Below are positions 26,501-35,296 of a DNA stretch of 46,257 nt, piece after piece. The position numbers and the translations under genes were made by a program. The stretch lies in the NCBI GenBank assembly GCA_029881995.1, contig JAOULO010000026.1, forward strand, positions 1 through 46,257, read 5' to 3'. Below the pieces are notes generated by a model. It made no database searches. It had not been told where the DNA came from and worked only from the letters and a program-made list of their open reading frames with translations. This DNA is from Gammaproteobacteria bacterium (GTDB lineage Bacteria; Pseudomonadota; Gammaproteobacteria; UBA6429; Thiohalophilaceae). How positions within the stretch are numbered: position 1 is the stretch's first letter; every line of letters begins with the position of its first letter.

Positions 26501-28032
26501 TATACGGTGGTGAATTTAACCGTATTACAGCACCGATTGATGTAGCAGAGGTCTTACAGGTAGGGGGTACGTCCTACCGGGCTCAACTTGAATTTTCCGA
26601 AGAAACTCGTCGTGGTTCATCAGTTACCAATACTGATTCCATTAATGGTGAGTTCACCGAGAAACTGGCTCTGGATCTGAAAGGCACCAGGGTTCCTGTA
26701 AAAGTCGGCTATGAGCAGCAATTACGTGCTGCAGCAGGATTTGAAATAGCATCGATCTCCGAGAATACCCTCAGTTCCCAAACACGGGTGGCACTGAATA
26801 TTCCAGGGGGCTTACCGACACAGCGTTCTTACCAGATCCGGCCTTCATTTGGCTTCACTGTCGGTGGCAGTCTTAATCTGACTTACCAGGTGAACACGGC
26901 AGGACTGACAGAAAGTTTCTGGAGTCAACACTACACACGCCCAGATCCTGCCTTGAACATGCCGTTCCGGATTGTCAGGGGTGACCCTGGTGCCGGATCA
27001 ACGTCGAATGAGTTTGTGCTGGGTACAGATTTAACACGTAACCGTATCAAGAGTTTCTTTGTGCGCGATGGATCCAATGTCGATCCGTTGAACCCGGCGG
27101 ATAAGGTTGGTTTCGAACTGGCCAAAGTGCCACTAGAAGGTGATCCAGTACAACTTGAAGTGCGCGTGACTAATCTGAGTGTTGGTACGGCTGTTTCTAA
27201 TCTCGTGGTGGAGTTTAGTGCCAAGGAGTATGTCAATGGGGAACCAACCGGGCAGGAAGCTCCAATTGGAGGTACGGTAATTCCATACCTTCCTCATCGT
27301 GGGCAGTTTGATGAGGATGCCAATGCACATGTGAAGAGTGCTTATGTGTATTGGGATACCAAAGGTTTTGGACCACAACCCGGATCTGCAATGAAGACCT
27401 GGATGGTCTATGTCACACTGGATCCAGCAGATGCAATCCCCAATGAAACTCATGAGTTACTTGATCGTTATTCCGATCCTTTGAAAGGTCCGACAGGTGA
27501 GGTTCTAGATCCTAAGTTGGAAAAGGCTCAGAACAATCGTGGTTGGTCAATGGTACGCATTGCACCAGCACTTGAAATAGAACCAAGCATGACATCAAGC
27601 TCAGTTAAGAAAACAGCGTTCAAGATGGGAGCCACCCCAGTAAAACCCACCCAAGAAAAACCTGTTGCACTAGTGGCAGGTTATGCCAAGGAAACAGAAA
27701 AGTTACGGGACCGTCTTGCTGGGGACACTGAGAATACGGACTTTGCCAGCCTTGAAGGTAAGCTTGGGGAAACCGTCGAATTAACTGTTGGATTACAGGC
27801 ATCATCACTGGTACGTGACTATGGAACATTACGGGTGTTTAATGGTGACCCGAGTTCGGGAGGGAGTCTGTTGTTAAGTAAACACGTACAAGGTATCTCG
27901 GCGAGTGAAGCCAGTTTCGAGAACTTTACATGGAGACCTGAGTCAAGTGGTATGAGTGTCCTTTATGTGGTGTATTCTGGAGGTGGAGTTGATCAGCCAT
28001 TGGTGACTCCGGTTCCGATCAGAGTTCGTTAA
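23593..28032 (+). CDS. Giant outer-membrane lipoprotein of unknown family
   Basis: 1479 residues. The lipobox LTAC puts the lipidated Cys at residue 28; the next residues GGSDSGG do not give an inner-membrane retention signal, so outer-membrane or surface location is likely. Residues of about 45-125 form an Ig/PKD-like domain (VKITSPESGKSIS to SAGGHNIKLTATASDGDS). The remaining 1350 residues are beta-rich, with no motif I recognise and few cysteines. A segment of about 985-1080 alternates Ser/Thr with hydrophobics (RRGSSVTNTDSINGEFTEKL). The region of about 1430-1479 resembles a closing Ig-like domain. The gene is monocistronic. Adhesin, surface enzyme or pore-former are all possible. Confidence 0.8.
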   Translation: MNRILLISQKCHRHIFVICLLASALTACGGSDSGGSSVAQENTGAMTVKITSPESGKSISENEPVSFVGEAKHAKDGKLSGDALIWSSDRDGDLGTGNNITVEGLSAGGHNIKLTATASDGDSNYDIVFMWAEKSDSTKEKRVGETNPYAGKIQRLPIQGDDELITIRRKVSDHSMEFGWIKKPVSTYDDGPSSEPVAPEITASVSDRIPVVADTGRISGKPVRDMALITRPASGGTQYLLEILSLFEAGQHVLASYPFNLPIANSDIAIHVADLDIFNETQDPKSESQYYDEVVVAYPEMIEGERRATVKVLSFESAEFADMREGATPSVVSERTITTTQAMHPSSKLILRSGEEVTWRVRGPHLVVSYLNTAGAIVVDVFRYVHSRDNWDESDPVTDSREIEFIVHQAVSNPLPATTVVAGGWNLVLGYGGEIGADSPLSGTDIIFPMWHAGGRFYQDAWKLEDRDSFNNPLSVDGPKNFLFARTPFPAISFEILPDSKLEVVVGRISHDEHMGVNNENTFTPAECEITGFIVLADTNYGPVAQSMRAIIPDFLEMSQPLLFGPAVLQPDWWPGYTREDFRKETTTLSQTSITSGAFTSYRNGLWLERGTRTAELPCNNGSNGSRQGPMPSFYVAHPELDQLHAVTVFDGLTSRGALFSTGPLLSSPGDSVLLLSGDADGDAAYRRSPTVCINGNAPSNCRPIYLGDAELHYAIEDMETSNVILQQPPKHIDYLPKLGGMTNVSMVDDFFAEFSQLDSNNGSITHKAKSDWMLGSKASGDVGTVDPFTAGTGFSLSLDAEHKTVADSFKGSTVTVSLQQTTAAIGDDVVWGKLQTIDFWRFPAQGGKTLDNSADTRFAENAYFEIAIPDKPVTLIGPGTLNESYNPTHHIGNILSYPTFSKDVTDLGELFGLLGGYVPTDEFGNKQCDSFENIDFVGCLVNVNENPAAAPILETVDTVSSAIEEAGRLYGGEFNRITAPIDVAEVLQVGGTSYRAQLEFSEETRRGSSVTNTDSINGEFTEKLALDLKGTRVPVKVGYEQQLRAAAGFEIASISENTLSSQTRVALNIPGGLPTQRSYQIRPSFGFTVGGSLNLTYQVNTAGLTESFWSQHYTRPDPALNMPFRIVRGDPGAGSTSNEFVLGTDLTRNRIKSFFVRDGSNVDPLNPADKVGFELAKVPLEGDPVQLEVRVTNLSVGTAVSNLVVEFSAKEYVNGEPTGQEAPIGGTVIPYLPHRGQFDEDANAHVKSAYVYWDTKGFGPQPGSAMKTWMVYVTLDPADAIPNETHELLDRYSDPLKGPTGEVLDPKLEKAQNNRGWSMVRIAPALEIEPSMTSSSVKKTAFKMGATPVKPTQEKPVALVAGYAKETEKLRDRLAGDTENTDFASLEGKLGETVELTVGLQASSLVRDYGTLRVFNGDPSSGGSLLLSKHVQGISASEASFENFTWRPESSGMSVLYVVYSGGGVDQPLVTPVPIRVR

Positions 28033-28054
28033 CAGGATACAATGTTAAAGTTAT

Positions 28055-28072
28055 CAGGCCAAGGATGGCCTG
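28055..28072. terminator. Weak bidirectional hairpin between convergent genes
   Basis: The 7-base stem CAGGCCA-AGGA-TGGCCTG lies between the lipoprotein stop and the cobyric acid synthase stop. Neither side has a true T tract, so it is a plausible but weak terminator. Confidence 0.4.
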
Positions 28073-28106
28073 TTCTAAACAAATTTGAAAATAAAAAGGA
28101 ATGATT

Positions 28107-29576
28107 TTATACAACATTTTCGAAACAGTCCGATGAAGTAAGTAATTTTTCAATATCCAGGCTTGCAGCCATTACTATGGCCAATCGGTCCATTTCTTTT
28201 TCTCTCATCACTCTGTAATCAGGTGTATCGGCATTTGTTAACCCTGCCCATTTCAATAAACTATTACAAGCCTGTTGATTTTCTAGCAGCCCATGTAAAT
28301 AGGTACCAAGAATCTGATTATCTTCCGATATAACACCGTCTTGACCATTGCCAAGTAATATAGCCGGTCTATCAAGTGCCGGTCCTGTACTGAAACCCAT
28401 GTGGATCTCATATCCCTCGATGGGTGAGTTGTCCAGGGCCAGGTTGCCAGAGATACGAGTGAGTTGTTTGTTTTCTTTTAGGGTTGTTTGCATCTCTAAC
28501 AAACCAAGACCTTCAAGTGTCTTCATAGAGCTTTCCAGACCATGTGGATCATGAATGCTATTACCCAGCATTTGAAAGCCTCCACAGATACCCATAAGCT
28601 TTCCGCCATAGCGCAGGTGTTTTTGTATTGTCTTTTCCCAGCCCTGTTGTCTTAGCCAGATAAGGTCATTGGCGACACTTTTACTGCCCGGCAGAATAAT
28701 GAGATCAGCTGCAGGTATTTCCATATCAGGTCCGATAAATTGAAAATCTACCTGGGGATGATAGCGCAGTGGATCAAAGTCAGTGTGGTTACTGATGCGG
28801 GGAAGGGCTGGGACTATAACTCTAAATGTACGATCCTGTTTTTCTGAAATGGCATGAAGGTTTAACGCATCTTCTGCTTCGATATGTAAACCATGTAGAT
28901 AGGGAACAACACCAAAAACTGGCTTACCGGTTTTTTGTTCCAGCCAGTCAATGCCAGGTTGTAACAGGCTGAGATCACCACGGAAACGATTAATAATAAA
29001 ACCGGTGATGCGTTGTTGTTCCGACTCTGACAGGAGTTCAAGTGTACCCACAAGGTGAGCAAACACACCGCCACGGTCGATATCGGCGACCAGTACAACC
29101 GGGCAATCCACTTTTTCAGCAAAACCCATATTGGCAATATCTTTATCTCGTAAGTTGATCTCGGCTGGGCTACCTGCCCCTTCTACAATCACCCAGTCGT
29201 ATTGCTCACTCAGTCTCCGATGGGAGTCGAGTACGGCCTGCATGGCCGTGGTTTTGTAGTCGTGATAACTGACGGCATCCATGGTAGAGAGGGCCTTGCC
29301 GTGGATAATGACCTGGGCACCCTTGTCGGTGGTGGGCTTGAGCAAGACAGGATTCATGTCGGTATGGGGCTCGAGACCGCAGGCCATGGCCTGGACGGCC
29401 TGGGCCCGGCCAATTTCACCACCTTCCGGTGTAACAGCACTGTTATTGGCCATATTCTGGGGTTTGAAGGGGGCGACCTTTGCATCACGCTGTTTGAGGA
29501 TTCTGCAAAGGCCGGTGACCATAATGCTTTTACCCGCATCGGAAGTCGTGCCCTGGATCATGAGTGTTTTTGTCAT
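28107..29576 (-). CDS. cobQ: Cobyric acid synthase
   Basis: About 489 residues when begun at the ATG at 29574-29576 ([17 protein letters not shown]), the start used by homologues; an upstream ATG adds 11 non-conserved residues. The N-terminal synthetase domain has the P-loop-like GTTSDAGKS and KPQNMANNS. The C-terminal glutaminase domain has Cys in [11 protein letters not shown] and His in [10 protein letters not shown]. It amidates four side chains of adenosylcobyrinic acid diamide. It is divergent from cbiB, with about 75 bases between starts, at the head of the B12 cluster. Confidence 0.96.
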   Translation of the reverse strand: MTKTLMIQGTTSDAGKSIMVTGLCRILKQRDAKVAPFKPQNMANNSAVTPEGGEIGRAQAVQAMACGLEPHTDMNPVLLKPTTDKGAQVIIHGKALSTMDAVSYHDYKTTAMQAVLDSHRRLSEQYDWVIVEGAGSPAEINLRDKDIANMGFAEKVDCPVVLVADIDRGGVFAHLVGTLELLSESEQQRITGFIINRFRGDLSLLQPGIDWLEQKTGKPVFGVVPYLHGLHIEAEDALNLHAISEKQDRTFRVIVPALPRISNHTDFDPLRYHPQVDFQFIGPDMEIPAADLIILPGSKSVANDLIWLRQQGWEKTIQKHLRYGGKLMGICGGFQMLGNSIHDPHGLESSMKTLEGLGLLEMQTTLKENKQLTRISGNLALDNSPIEGYEIHMGFSTGPALDRPAILLGNGQDGVISEDNQILGTYLHGLLENQQACNSLLKWAGLTNADTPDYRVMREKEMDRLAIVMAASLDIEKLLTSSDCFENVV

Positions 29577-29650
29577 AGGGGCATAATTGTGGCATGGGTG
29601 ATGTCCCATTGGTACCGGAAGAAGCGTTTGAAATCAGTTAAACTAACAGC

Positions 29651-30577
29651 ATGTCTCTCATACTTTCCCTGATAATTCTTATTGCGGTTTTTCTCGATTT
29701 TTTGCTGGGTGAACCAAAACGGTTTCACCCACTGGCGGGGTTTGGTCGTCTGGCTGTGATGGTTGAAGGGGTTCTATATGGCGCTCGTCAGCCACCGGCC
29801 ATGATTTTAAAAGGGCTTGGCATTATTGCCTGGTTTGTTTTAGTTTTACCGTTTGTGTATCTGGCCTGGTGGCTCAGCAGTATCAGCTGGTTACACTATC
29901 TGGTAGATGTCGCTTTGCTCTATCTTGCTCTGGGGGCTCAGAGTCTGGGGCAACATGCGAGGCATGTAGCTCTGGCTTTAAATCGGGGTAGCCTGCAGGA
30001 AGCTCGACAACGAGTTGGTATGATGGTCAGTCGTGATTCAACCGAACTGGATGAAACAGCCATAGCGCGGGCAACCATAGAATCTGTCCTTGAGAATGGT
30101 TGTGACGCGGTATTTGGAACCCTGTTCTGGTTCATTGTCCTCGGGGCACCGGGTGTTGTGCTCTATCGACTGGCCAACACACTTGATGCCATGTGGGGAT
30201 ATCGTAATACTCGTTATCAGCACTTTGGTTGGGCTGTGGCGCGTATTGACGATCTTCTCAATTGGGCCCCGGCCCGTCTCACGGCGCTGACCTATATATT
30301 AATTGGTAAGACTCGACAGGGATGGCGTTGTTGGGTCGAGCAATCTGGTAATTGGTATGGACTCAATCCCGGGGTGGTGATGACAAGTGGCGCAGGAGCT
30401 TTGAGTCTCACCCTGGGTGGGCCAGCCCCATATCATGGCATGATCAAGGAACGCCCCATTATTGGCACAGGCGAAACGCCCGCTCCTGCTGATATAGAAA
30501 GGGCCGTTCTGTTTATTCAGCGAGGTCTGTGGCTCTGGTTGTTATTGATTTTTGCAGGAGGTTGGTTGTTTGCTTGA
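29651..30577 (+). CDS. cbiB: Adenosylcobinamide-phosphate synthase
   Basis: 308 residues, an integral membrane protein. The family motif is near the start (FLDFLLGEPKRFHPLAGFGRL), and conserved segments follow (VSRDSTELDETAIARATIES, ENGCDAVFGTLFWF, ANTLDAMWGYRN). It attaches aminopropanol phosphate to adenosylcobyric acid. It is the first gene of a plus-strand operon; its stop overlaps the start of cobD by 8 bases. Confidence 0.95.
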   Translation: MSLILSLIILIAVFLDFLLGEPKRFHPLAGFGRLAVMVEGVLYGARQPPAMILKGLGIIAWFVLVLPFVYLAWWLSSISWLHYLVDVALLYLALGAQSLGQHARHVALALNRGSLQEARQRVGMMVSRDSTELDETAIARATIESVLENGCDAVFGTLFWFIVLGAPGVVLYRLANTLDAMWGYRNTRYQHFGWAVARIDDLLNWAPARLTALTYILIGKTRQGWRCWVEQSGNWYGLNPGVVMTSGAGALSLTLGGPAPYHGMIKERPIIGTGETPAPADIERAVLFIQRGLWLWLLLIFAGGWLFA

Positions 30578-31595
30578 GCATGGCGGTAATCTAAGACAGG
30601 CGGCTTTAGAATACGACATACCCCTGGAAGATTGGCTGGATCTTTCAACGGGAATCAATCCCAATGGATGGTCGGTACCAAATATCAGCGCAGCAGCCTG
30701 GCAGCAGTTACCACAGGACAACGATGGTCTGGAATTATCAGCACAACAGTATTATGGGGCACCCTCATTATTAGCTGTTGCTGGCTCGCAGGCGGCAATC
30801 CAGGTTTTACCCCGCCTTAGACCACAAGGCACGGTAGGGATATTGTCTCTGAGCTATGCTGAACATCGCCATAACTGGCAACAACAGGGGCATAAGATAA
30901 TTGAATTAAATGTAGATGAGATTGAATCGCATCTATCTGAACTAGATGTCTTGCTCTTGGTCAATCCTAATAATCCAACTGGGATCCGTTATACGGTATC
31001 GCAGTTGTTACTCTGGCATACTAATTTAGCTGAACGAAATGGCTGGTTAGTTGTGGATGAGGCCTTTATGGACTCCACTCCGGAAAATAGTCTGAGTCAT
31101 TTTAGTGACAGGCCTGGACTGATTGTCCTGCGTTCCCTGGGTAAATTTTTTGGTCTTGCAGGAGTGCGCTGTGGATTTGTCCTGGCAGAGAAACCCTTAT
31201 TGGAACAACTCAGAGAATACCTGGGACCTTGGACACTACCAGGCCCAAGCCGCGAGGTCGCACAACAGGTTTTGTGTGATATAAACTGGCAGATAACGAT
31301 GCGAGATCAACTGAGAAACGCAGGAGAGCGATTAAAGGATTTGCTGGAATGCTATAGTTTAAACCCTGAGGGTGATGTAGATCTTTTTAAATGGTTCAAG
31401 CATCCGGCCGCCAAACTGATACAGTCCAGCCTGGCCAGGCAAGGAATCTTGGTACGGTATTTTGATAAACCTGCTAGCCTCAGGCTAGGCTTACCCAAAA
31501 CGGAAAAAGATTGGGTACAGCTTGACGTGGCATTGGAAAACACAATTCATGAAATAAGAGGTCGAAAGATTACAAATGAGAGTATGGCAGTTTAA
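30570..31595 (+). CDS. cobD: L-threonine O-3-phosphate decarboxylase
   Basis: About 341 residues from the TTG at 30570, which gives the conserved LEHGGNLRQAA start and has AGGAGG eight bases before it; the upstream TTG at 30552 precedes that ribosome site. It has a fold-type I aminotransferase core: DLSTGINPNGW, LLVNPNNPTG, VVDEAFMD, and the PLP lysine in RSLGKFFGLAGVRCGF. It makes aminopropanol phosphate, the CbiB substrate. The 8-base overlap with cbiB suggests translational coupling. This is Salmonella CobD; the same enzyme is called CobC in Pseudomonas. Confidence 0.94.
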   Translation: MLEHGGNLRQAALEYDIPLEDWLDLSTGINPNGWSVPNISAAAWQQLPQDNDGLELSAQQYYGAPSLLAVAGSQAAIQVLPRLRPQGTVGILSLSYAEHRHNWQQQGHKIIELNVDEIESHLSELDVLLLVNPNNPTGIRYTVSQLLLWHTNLAERNGWLVVDEAFMDSTPENSLSHFSDRPGLIVLRSLGKFFGLAGVRCGFVLAEKPLLEQLREYLGPWTLPGPSREVAQQVLCDINWQITMRDQLRNAGERLKDLLECYSLNPEGDVDLFKWFKHPAAKLIQSSLARQGILVRYFDKPASLRLGLPKTEKDWVQLDVALENTIHEIRGRKITNESMAV

Positions 31596-32505
31596 TAAAC
31601 GTTTAATTTCAGGATTGTGTCTAGTTCTTCTGGTATTACCAGTCAGGGCAGAGTTATTTTTTACCGATGATCAGGGCAAAACTATTTCCCTAAACAAACC
31701 GGCAAAACGAATTATCAGTCTCGCACCCCACATTACAGAAAACCTGTTTGCGGCCGGTGCTGGTCAATACATCGTAGGTGTCGTGGCCTATAGTGACTTT
31801 CCACCCGAAGCCAATAGAATCAAGCAGATTGGCAGTTATAAAAAAATCGATGTTGAAGCCGTTGTTGCACTCAAGCCCGATATTATTATTGCCTGGGGTG
31901 CTGGTAATGATGAATTGCAAATTGAACAGTTCAGAAAACTGGGAATCCCTGTCTATGTGGAGGATCCGAGAAAGATTCAGGATATTGCAGACTCAATCGA
32001 AGATTACGGTCGCATGGTAAACAACATGCACGAGGCGATCGAAGTCGCCAGGGAATTTCGGTTACGATATCGGGATATCCGTAAAAAATATTCAGCCCGT
32101 GCCCGATTGCGTGGTTTTTATCAGGTCTGGAATAAGCCATTGATTACAATTAATGATCAGCATCTGATTACGGATGTAATGAATGTTTGTAGTATCGATA
32201 ATATGTACGGTGAGCTGACCCAACTGGCCCCTCGAATCACTATCGAGTCAGTCATTGAAAAAGATCCCCAGATGATTATTGCCAGTGGCATGGGTGAAGC
32301 AAAACCAGAATGGCTGGATGACTGGCGTAAATGGAATCAGCTACAGGCCGTCCAGTATAACAATCTGTATTTTATTCCCCCTGCGATTATCCAACGCCAC
32401 GCCCCTCGTATTCTCGATGCAGCGGAAAGACTATGTGAACAGGCCGAAGAAGCGAGGCGTAATTTTAGTAAGCCCAAGGCTACTTCGATTACTTCTACAA
32501 AGTAA
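31576..32505 (+). CDS. btuF: Cobalamin-binding periplasmic protein
   Basis: 309 residues with a signal peptide (GLCLVLLVLPVRA). It is a class III periplasmic binding protein with BtuF motifs: KRIISLAPHITENLFAAGAG, VGVVAYSDFPPEANRI and VALKPDIIIAW. It delivers corrinoids to BtuCD. It begins 20 bases inside the end of cobD and overlaps the following methyltransferase start by one base (TAATG), so it is fully embedded in the operon. BtuC and BtuD are encoded 11 kb away on the other strand. Confidence 0.92.
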   Translation: MRVWQFNKRLISGLCLVLLVLPVRAELFFTDDQGKTISLNKPAKRIISLAPHITENLFAAGAGQYIVGVVAYSDFPPEANRIKQIGSYKKIDVEAVVALKPDIIIAWGAGNDELQIEQFRKLGIPVYVEDPRKIQDIADSIEDYGRMVNNMHEAIEVAREFRLRYRDIRKKYSARARLRGFYQVWNKPLITINDQHLITDVMNVCSIDNMYGELTQLAPRITIESVIEKDPQMIIASGMGEAKPEWLDDWRKWNQLQAVQYNNLYFIPPAIIQRHAPRILDAAERLCEQAEEARRNFSKPKATSITSTK

Positions 32506-33260
32506 TGGGTGAAAGCACTTCATTTTCAGACCATTTCACGAGTAGTGCTAAGCGATACTCACAGTTTCGGCCTGAATACCCCGATGACATGTTTCAATAT
32601 CTGGCCAGTATGTGTGATACACATGAACGTGTATGGGACTGTGCAACAGGTTCCGGTCAGGCGGCACGAAAGTTTACTCCTTATTTCGATAGCGTGGTTG
32701 CCAGTGATGCCAGTTATGAACAAACCAGGAACGCTGAATCGATAGAAGGTTTAAGCTACTTATCATGCCTTGCAGAACAAACACCCTTTCAGAACCATTG
32801 CTTTGATTTGATCAGTGTTGCTCAGGCAGCACACTGGTTCAGATTGGAAGAATTCTATATCGAGGTTAAACGTCTACTTAAACCTCAGGGGGTGCTAGCT
32901 GTATGGACATATAACCTGATGCGCATTAATCCAGACGTCGATGAAATTATCTGGCATTTATACAATGACGTACTGGGAGCGTATTGGCCTTTTGAGCGCA
33001 AGCTGGTTGAGAATGGCTACCGGGATTTATATTTTCCGTTACAGAAAATTACTGTACCGAAGTTTTCAATGAGTCTGGACTGGAGCTTTGATCATTTGCT
33101 TGGTTATCTATCTACCTGGTCTGCAGTTAAACGTTACAGGGAAAAAAATAAATCCGATCCCGTTGAGCGATTATCAACAAAACTTCAATCAGCATGGGGC
33201 AATGAAACGGTTCGTAGTATCGACTGGCCCTTATCTATACGTGCTGGACATATGAATTAG
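32505..33260 (+). CDS. Class I SAM-dependent methyltransferase in the B12 operon
   Basis: 251 residues. Motif I is VWDCATGSGQAAR, followed by the acidic VVASDAS, then YLSCLAEQTPFQNHCFDLISVAQAAHWF and a VKRLLKPQGVLAVWTYN post-motif. This layout fits the methyltransferase type 11 group, related to small-acid methyltransferases. It is not a corrin-ring methyltransferase of the CbiL/CobA type. The TAATG overlap with btuF says it is cotranscribed with B12 genes; whether it acts on a corrinoid is unknown. Confidence 0.87.
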   Translation: MGESTSFSDHFTSSAKRYSQFRPEYPDDMFQYLASMCDTHERVWDCATGSGQAARKFTPYFDSVVASDASYEQTRNAESIEGLSYLSCLAEQTPFQNHCFDLISVAQAAHWFRLEEFYIEVKRLLKPQGVLAVWTYNLMRINPDVDEIIWHLYNDVLGAYWPFERKLVENGYRDLYFPLQKITVPKFSMSLDWSFDHLLGYLSTWSAVKRYREKNKSDPVERLSTKLQSAWGNETVRSIDWPLSIRAGHMN

Positions 33261-33289
33261 TTATGTGACAACCAACTAGTCCCCGTATT

Positions 33290-33316
33290 TTTCTTGAGTA
33301 ATACTATCTCAAGAAA
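33290..33316. repeat. Perfect 9-base inverted repeat upstream of the PhyH gene
   Basis: TTTCTTGAG-TAATACTA(T)-CTCAAGAAA, without a following T tract on either strand. It lies 66 bases before the PhyH gene ATG and just after the B12 operon, so it could be an operator or a weak, non-canonical terminator. Confidence 0.6.
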
Positions 33317-33320
33317 GTCT

Positions 33321-33375
33321 TAAGCCGTCCGCTAGGGGTTTAACAGGCCTGACAAGGGAGGCCCTAGGGCGGCTA
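33321..33375 (+). promoter_or_regulatory. Long imperfect hairpin in the PhyH leader
   Basis: TAAGCCG-(T)CC-(G)CTAGGG pairs with CCCTAG-GG-CGGCTA across a loop that can hold an inner GGCCT/AGGCC stem. It ends only six bases before the ATG at 33382, and no other ribosome site is visible near that ATG, so folding should affect translation. Confidence 0.45.
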
Positions 33376-33381
33376 AGCGAT

Positions 33382-34287
33382 ATGGCGATACTGATTGAAG
33401 ATACCTCTGTTCCAGCGGTCGAAGAAAATGTTCCAAGCTTTGAACAGGTCAATAACCCCGCATTCTGGCTCGAATTAAATCCACACTTCACGATAACGGA
33501 GACAGGAAGTCAGGATAAGATTGCACCATTACCTATAGATGTGACTGAGGAAATGATGCATTACCTGCGGCTGGATGGTTATATCCAGCTGGATAACCTG
33601 ATACCAGCGCAAATGGTCTCCAATCTGCGTAAAAGCATTATCACGCTTAGAGATAAAGGCATTAACCCAAGTTTTGTCTTTGTTTATGACGAATTCTGGA
33701 CCATCTCACGTCAGTTGAATCGTTTATTGTCACCGGTACTGGGTGAAACCTATCAACAATTACCCGATTTCTGGGCCTGGTATCTTGATCCGCAACGGGA
33801 GGATGCCGGCTGGCGACCCCATCGGGACCGGATACATGGCGAAACGGTTTATCCGGATGGTATGCCTAAGAGTGTCACAGTGTGGTTGGCCCTTACGGAT
33901 GCAACCCCATTGAATGGGTGTATTTATATGCTGCCTGCCCATCTTGATGCGGATTATTTTAATTTCAAAACCCGTGATACCAATGTTAATGCCCATGGTA
34001 TAAGGGCATTACCGGCCTCGGCAGGTACTTTATTGATGTGGAACCAACGGGTAGTACACTGGGGAGGGACCAGCAGCACGCGAACCAATGAACCTCGTAT
34101 TAGCCTGGCCATCGAATTTCAGCGGGCTGATGTTCCTCCGTTCAATACACCATTAATCAAGGCACCAGAGGCCCTGTTGCCTTTTGATATCCGATTAATG
34201 CTGATTGCCAAGCAGTTTACGCAATACCATCACATGTATAAATTGTCACCGGAACTAGAAGCATTATCGAAACAGATTCTTGAGTAA
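33382..34287 (+). CDS. Phytanoyl-CoA dioxygenase (PhyH)-family oxygenase
   Basis: 301 residues, cytoplasmic. The Fe(II) facial triad is visible as HRD in GWRPHRDRIHGE and a distal His in RVVHWGGTSS. The 2-oxoglutarate-binding Arg is probably in NEPRISLAIEF. A helical N-terminus precedes the oxygenase fold. The substrate is unknown; bacterial PhyH proteins hydroxylate lipids, amino acids or small metabolites. It sits after the B12 operon but has its own structured leader. Confidence 0.82.
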   Translation: MAILIEDTSVPAVEENVPSFEQVNNPAFWLELNPHFTITETGSQDKIAPLPIDVTEEMMHYLRLDGYIQLDNLIPAQMVSNLRKSIITLRDKGINPSFVFVYDEFWTISRQLNRLLSPVLGETYQQLPDFWAWYLDPQREDAGWRPHRDRIHGETVYPDGMPKSVTVWLALTDATPLNGCIYMLPAHLDADYFNFKTRDTNVNAHGIRALPASAGTLLMWNQRVVHWGGTSSTRTNEPRISLAIEFQRADVPPFNTPLIKAPEALLPFDIRLMLIAKQFTQYHHMYKLSPELEALSKQILE

Positions 34288-34310
34288 AAGCTTGTTCCGC
34301 GTGGTTATCT

Positions 34311-35078
34311 TTATTTTTGTGCCCGGTGAATCTCTCTTAATTTCGATACTGCTAGTCCAGCTTCATCGGCATGACTAATTGCTCGGGCTAAACGGCCTGG
34401 TGCTGAACGCCCCATGCACATGTGTTCAAGATCGCCCTTGATTCCTTCCACCATGCCTTCGATCAGTTTATCACGATCATGTCTATTACCGGTAAGCCAC
34501 TCCTGAATATCGATGACTTCATTGGCCACTTCTCGAGCCAGGGCTTCATTTTTATACCATAAATCATCAACCGTGCCGCCAATAACCAGTCCGGAAATAT
34601 TGGTGGTCAGGATGTAAACATTTTTACGTACCAACTCAAATTCAAGCTCCTGTTCGGATTTTACCTCCCAGCTTGGGATGTCTAGTGAAGTCAGAGCATC
34701 TTCCAGAAGACTGGCGCGAGGGCCATAGCTTGGAGATGGGACGAGGATTTTGTAATCCTGGCCTTTTTTCTTTTCAAACCAGACTGAAACAACGGTGGGG
34801 TTATTGATCTTATGAGTCTGCCAGTCTCTCGGCAGCAATTCATTTTGTAACAGGCCTATGTTATTGCGCCAGTTGGTAGGAATTTTTTCAAGAGTAGGGT
34901 GTAAATCATTTTCACCCACAGCTACAAGTACAAAATAAGGATCAGAAATGGCCTTTGCCATTTCATTCATGTCCGTGTTGCGAGTGACAGGATAGACAGG
35001 GTGACCGGTACGCAATAAACCACGGGTGAATACTCCACCCATTTCACCTATACCAATTACTACAACCGGTTCTTTCAT
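34311..35078 (-). CDS. NAD(P)-binding protein related to ketopantoate/6-phosphogluconate dehydrogenases
   Basis: 255 residues. The Rossmann start is VVVIGIGEMGGVFTRGLLRTGHPVYPVTR. A helical C-terminal half (LVIGGTVDDLWYKNEALAREVANEVIDIQEWL) follows, of the kind seen in ketopantoate reductase-like enzymes. I cannot assign a substrate; the usual catalytic Lys/Glu pair is not clear. Its upstream region contains a perfect FNR-type site placed about 41 bases before a plausible start of transcription. It is divergent from hppA. Confidence 0.7.
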   Translation of the reverse strand: MKEPVVVIGIGEMGGVFTRGLLRTGHPVYPVTRNTDMNEMAKAISDPYFVLVAVGENDLHPTLEKIPTNWRNNIGLLQNELLPRDWQTHKINNPTVVSVWFEKKKGQDYKILVPSPSYGPRASLLEDALTSLDIPSWEVKSEQELEFELVRKNVYILTTNISGLVIGGTVDDLWYKNEALAREVANEVIDIQEWLTGNRHDRDKLIEGMVEGIKGDLEHMCMGRSAPGRLARAISHADEAGLAVSKLREIHRAQK

Positions 35079-35137
35079 AATTTCCTACTCCAGAGTCACA
35101 AAATTTAAATCTAATACAGAATATTAGAATATTAGAA

Positions 35138-35151
35138 TTGATTAAGATCAA
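35138..35151. promoter_or_regulatory. Perfect FNR/ANR-type binding site
   Basis: TTGATTAAGATCAA is an exact match to the FNR consensus TTGATNNNNATCAA. It lies in the 218-base gap between the divergent NAD(P)-binding gene (start 35078) and hppA (start 35297). On the minus strand a TATTAG -10-like box at 35111-35116 is at the class II FNR spacing. CRP-family relatives with a similar half-site are an alternative reader. Confidence 0.65.
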
Positions 35152-35296
35152 TACGCACTAATATAAAGTATGTTTGTGCGTAACCCAACATTAAAGATAA
35201 ATATGGTTCTATTAGCTAACACAATGAGCATTGTCTCGTAAAACAGGGTACGATTCGAGCACCCAAGAATAACTAACCTCCAAGGGAGAAGTACAC

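Noticed and set aside
35121-35137. Short AGAATATT/AGAATATT direct repeat near the FNR box
   Set aside because: AT-rich and short; likely chance in promoter DNA.
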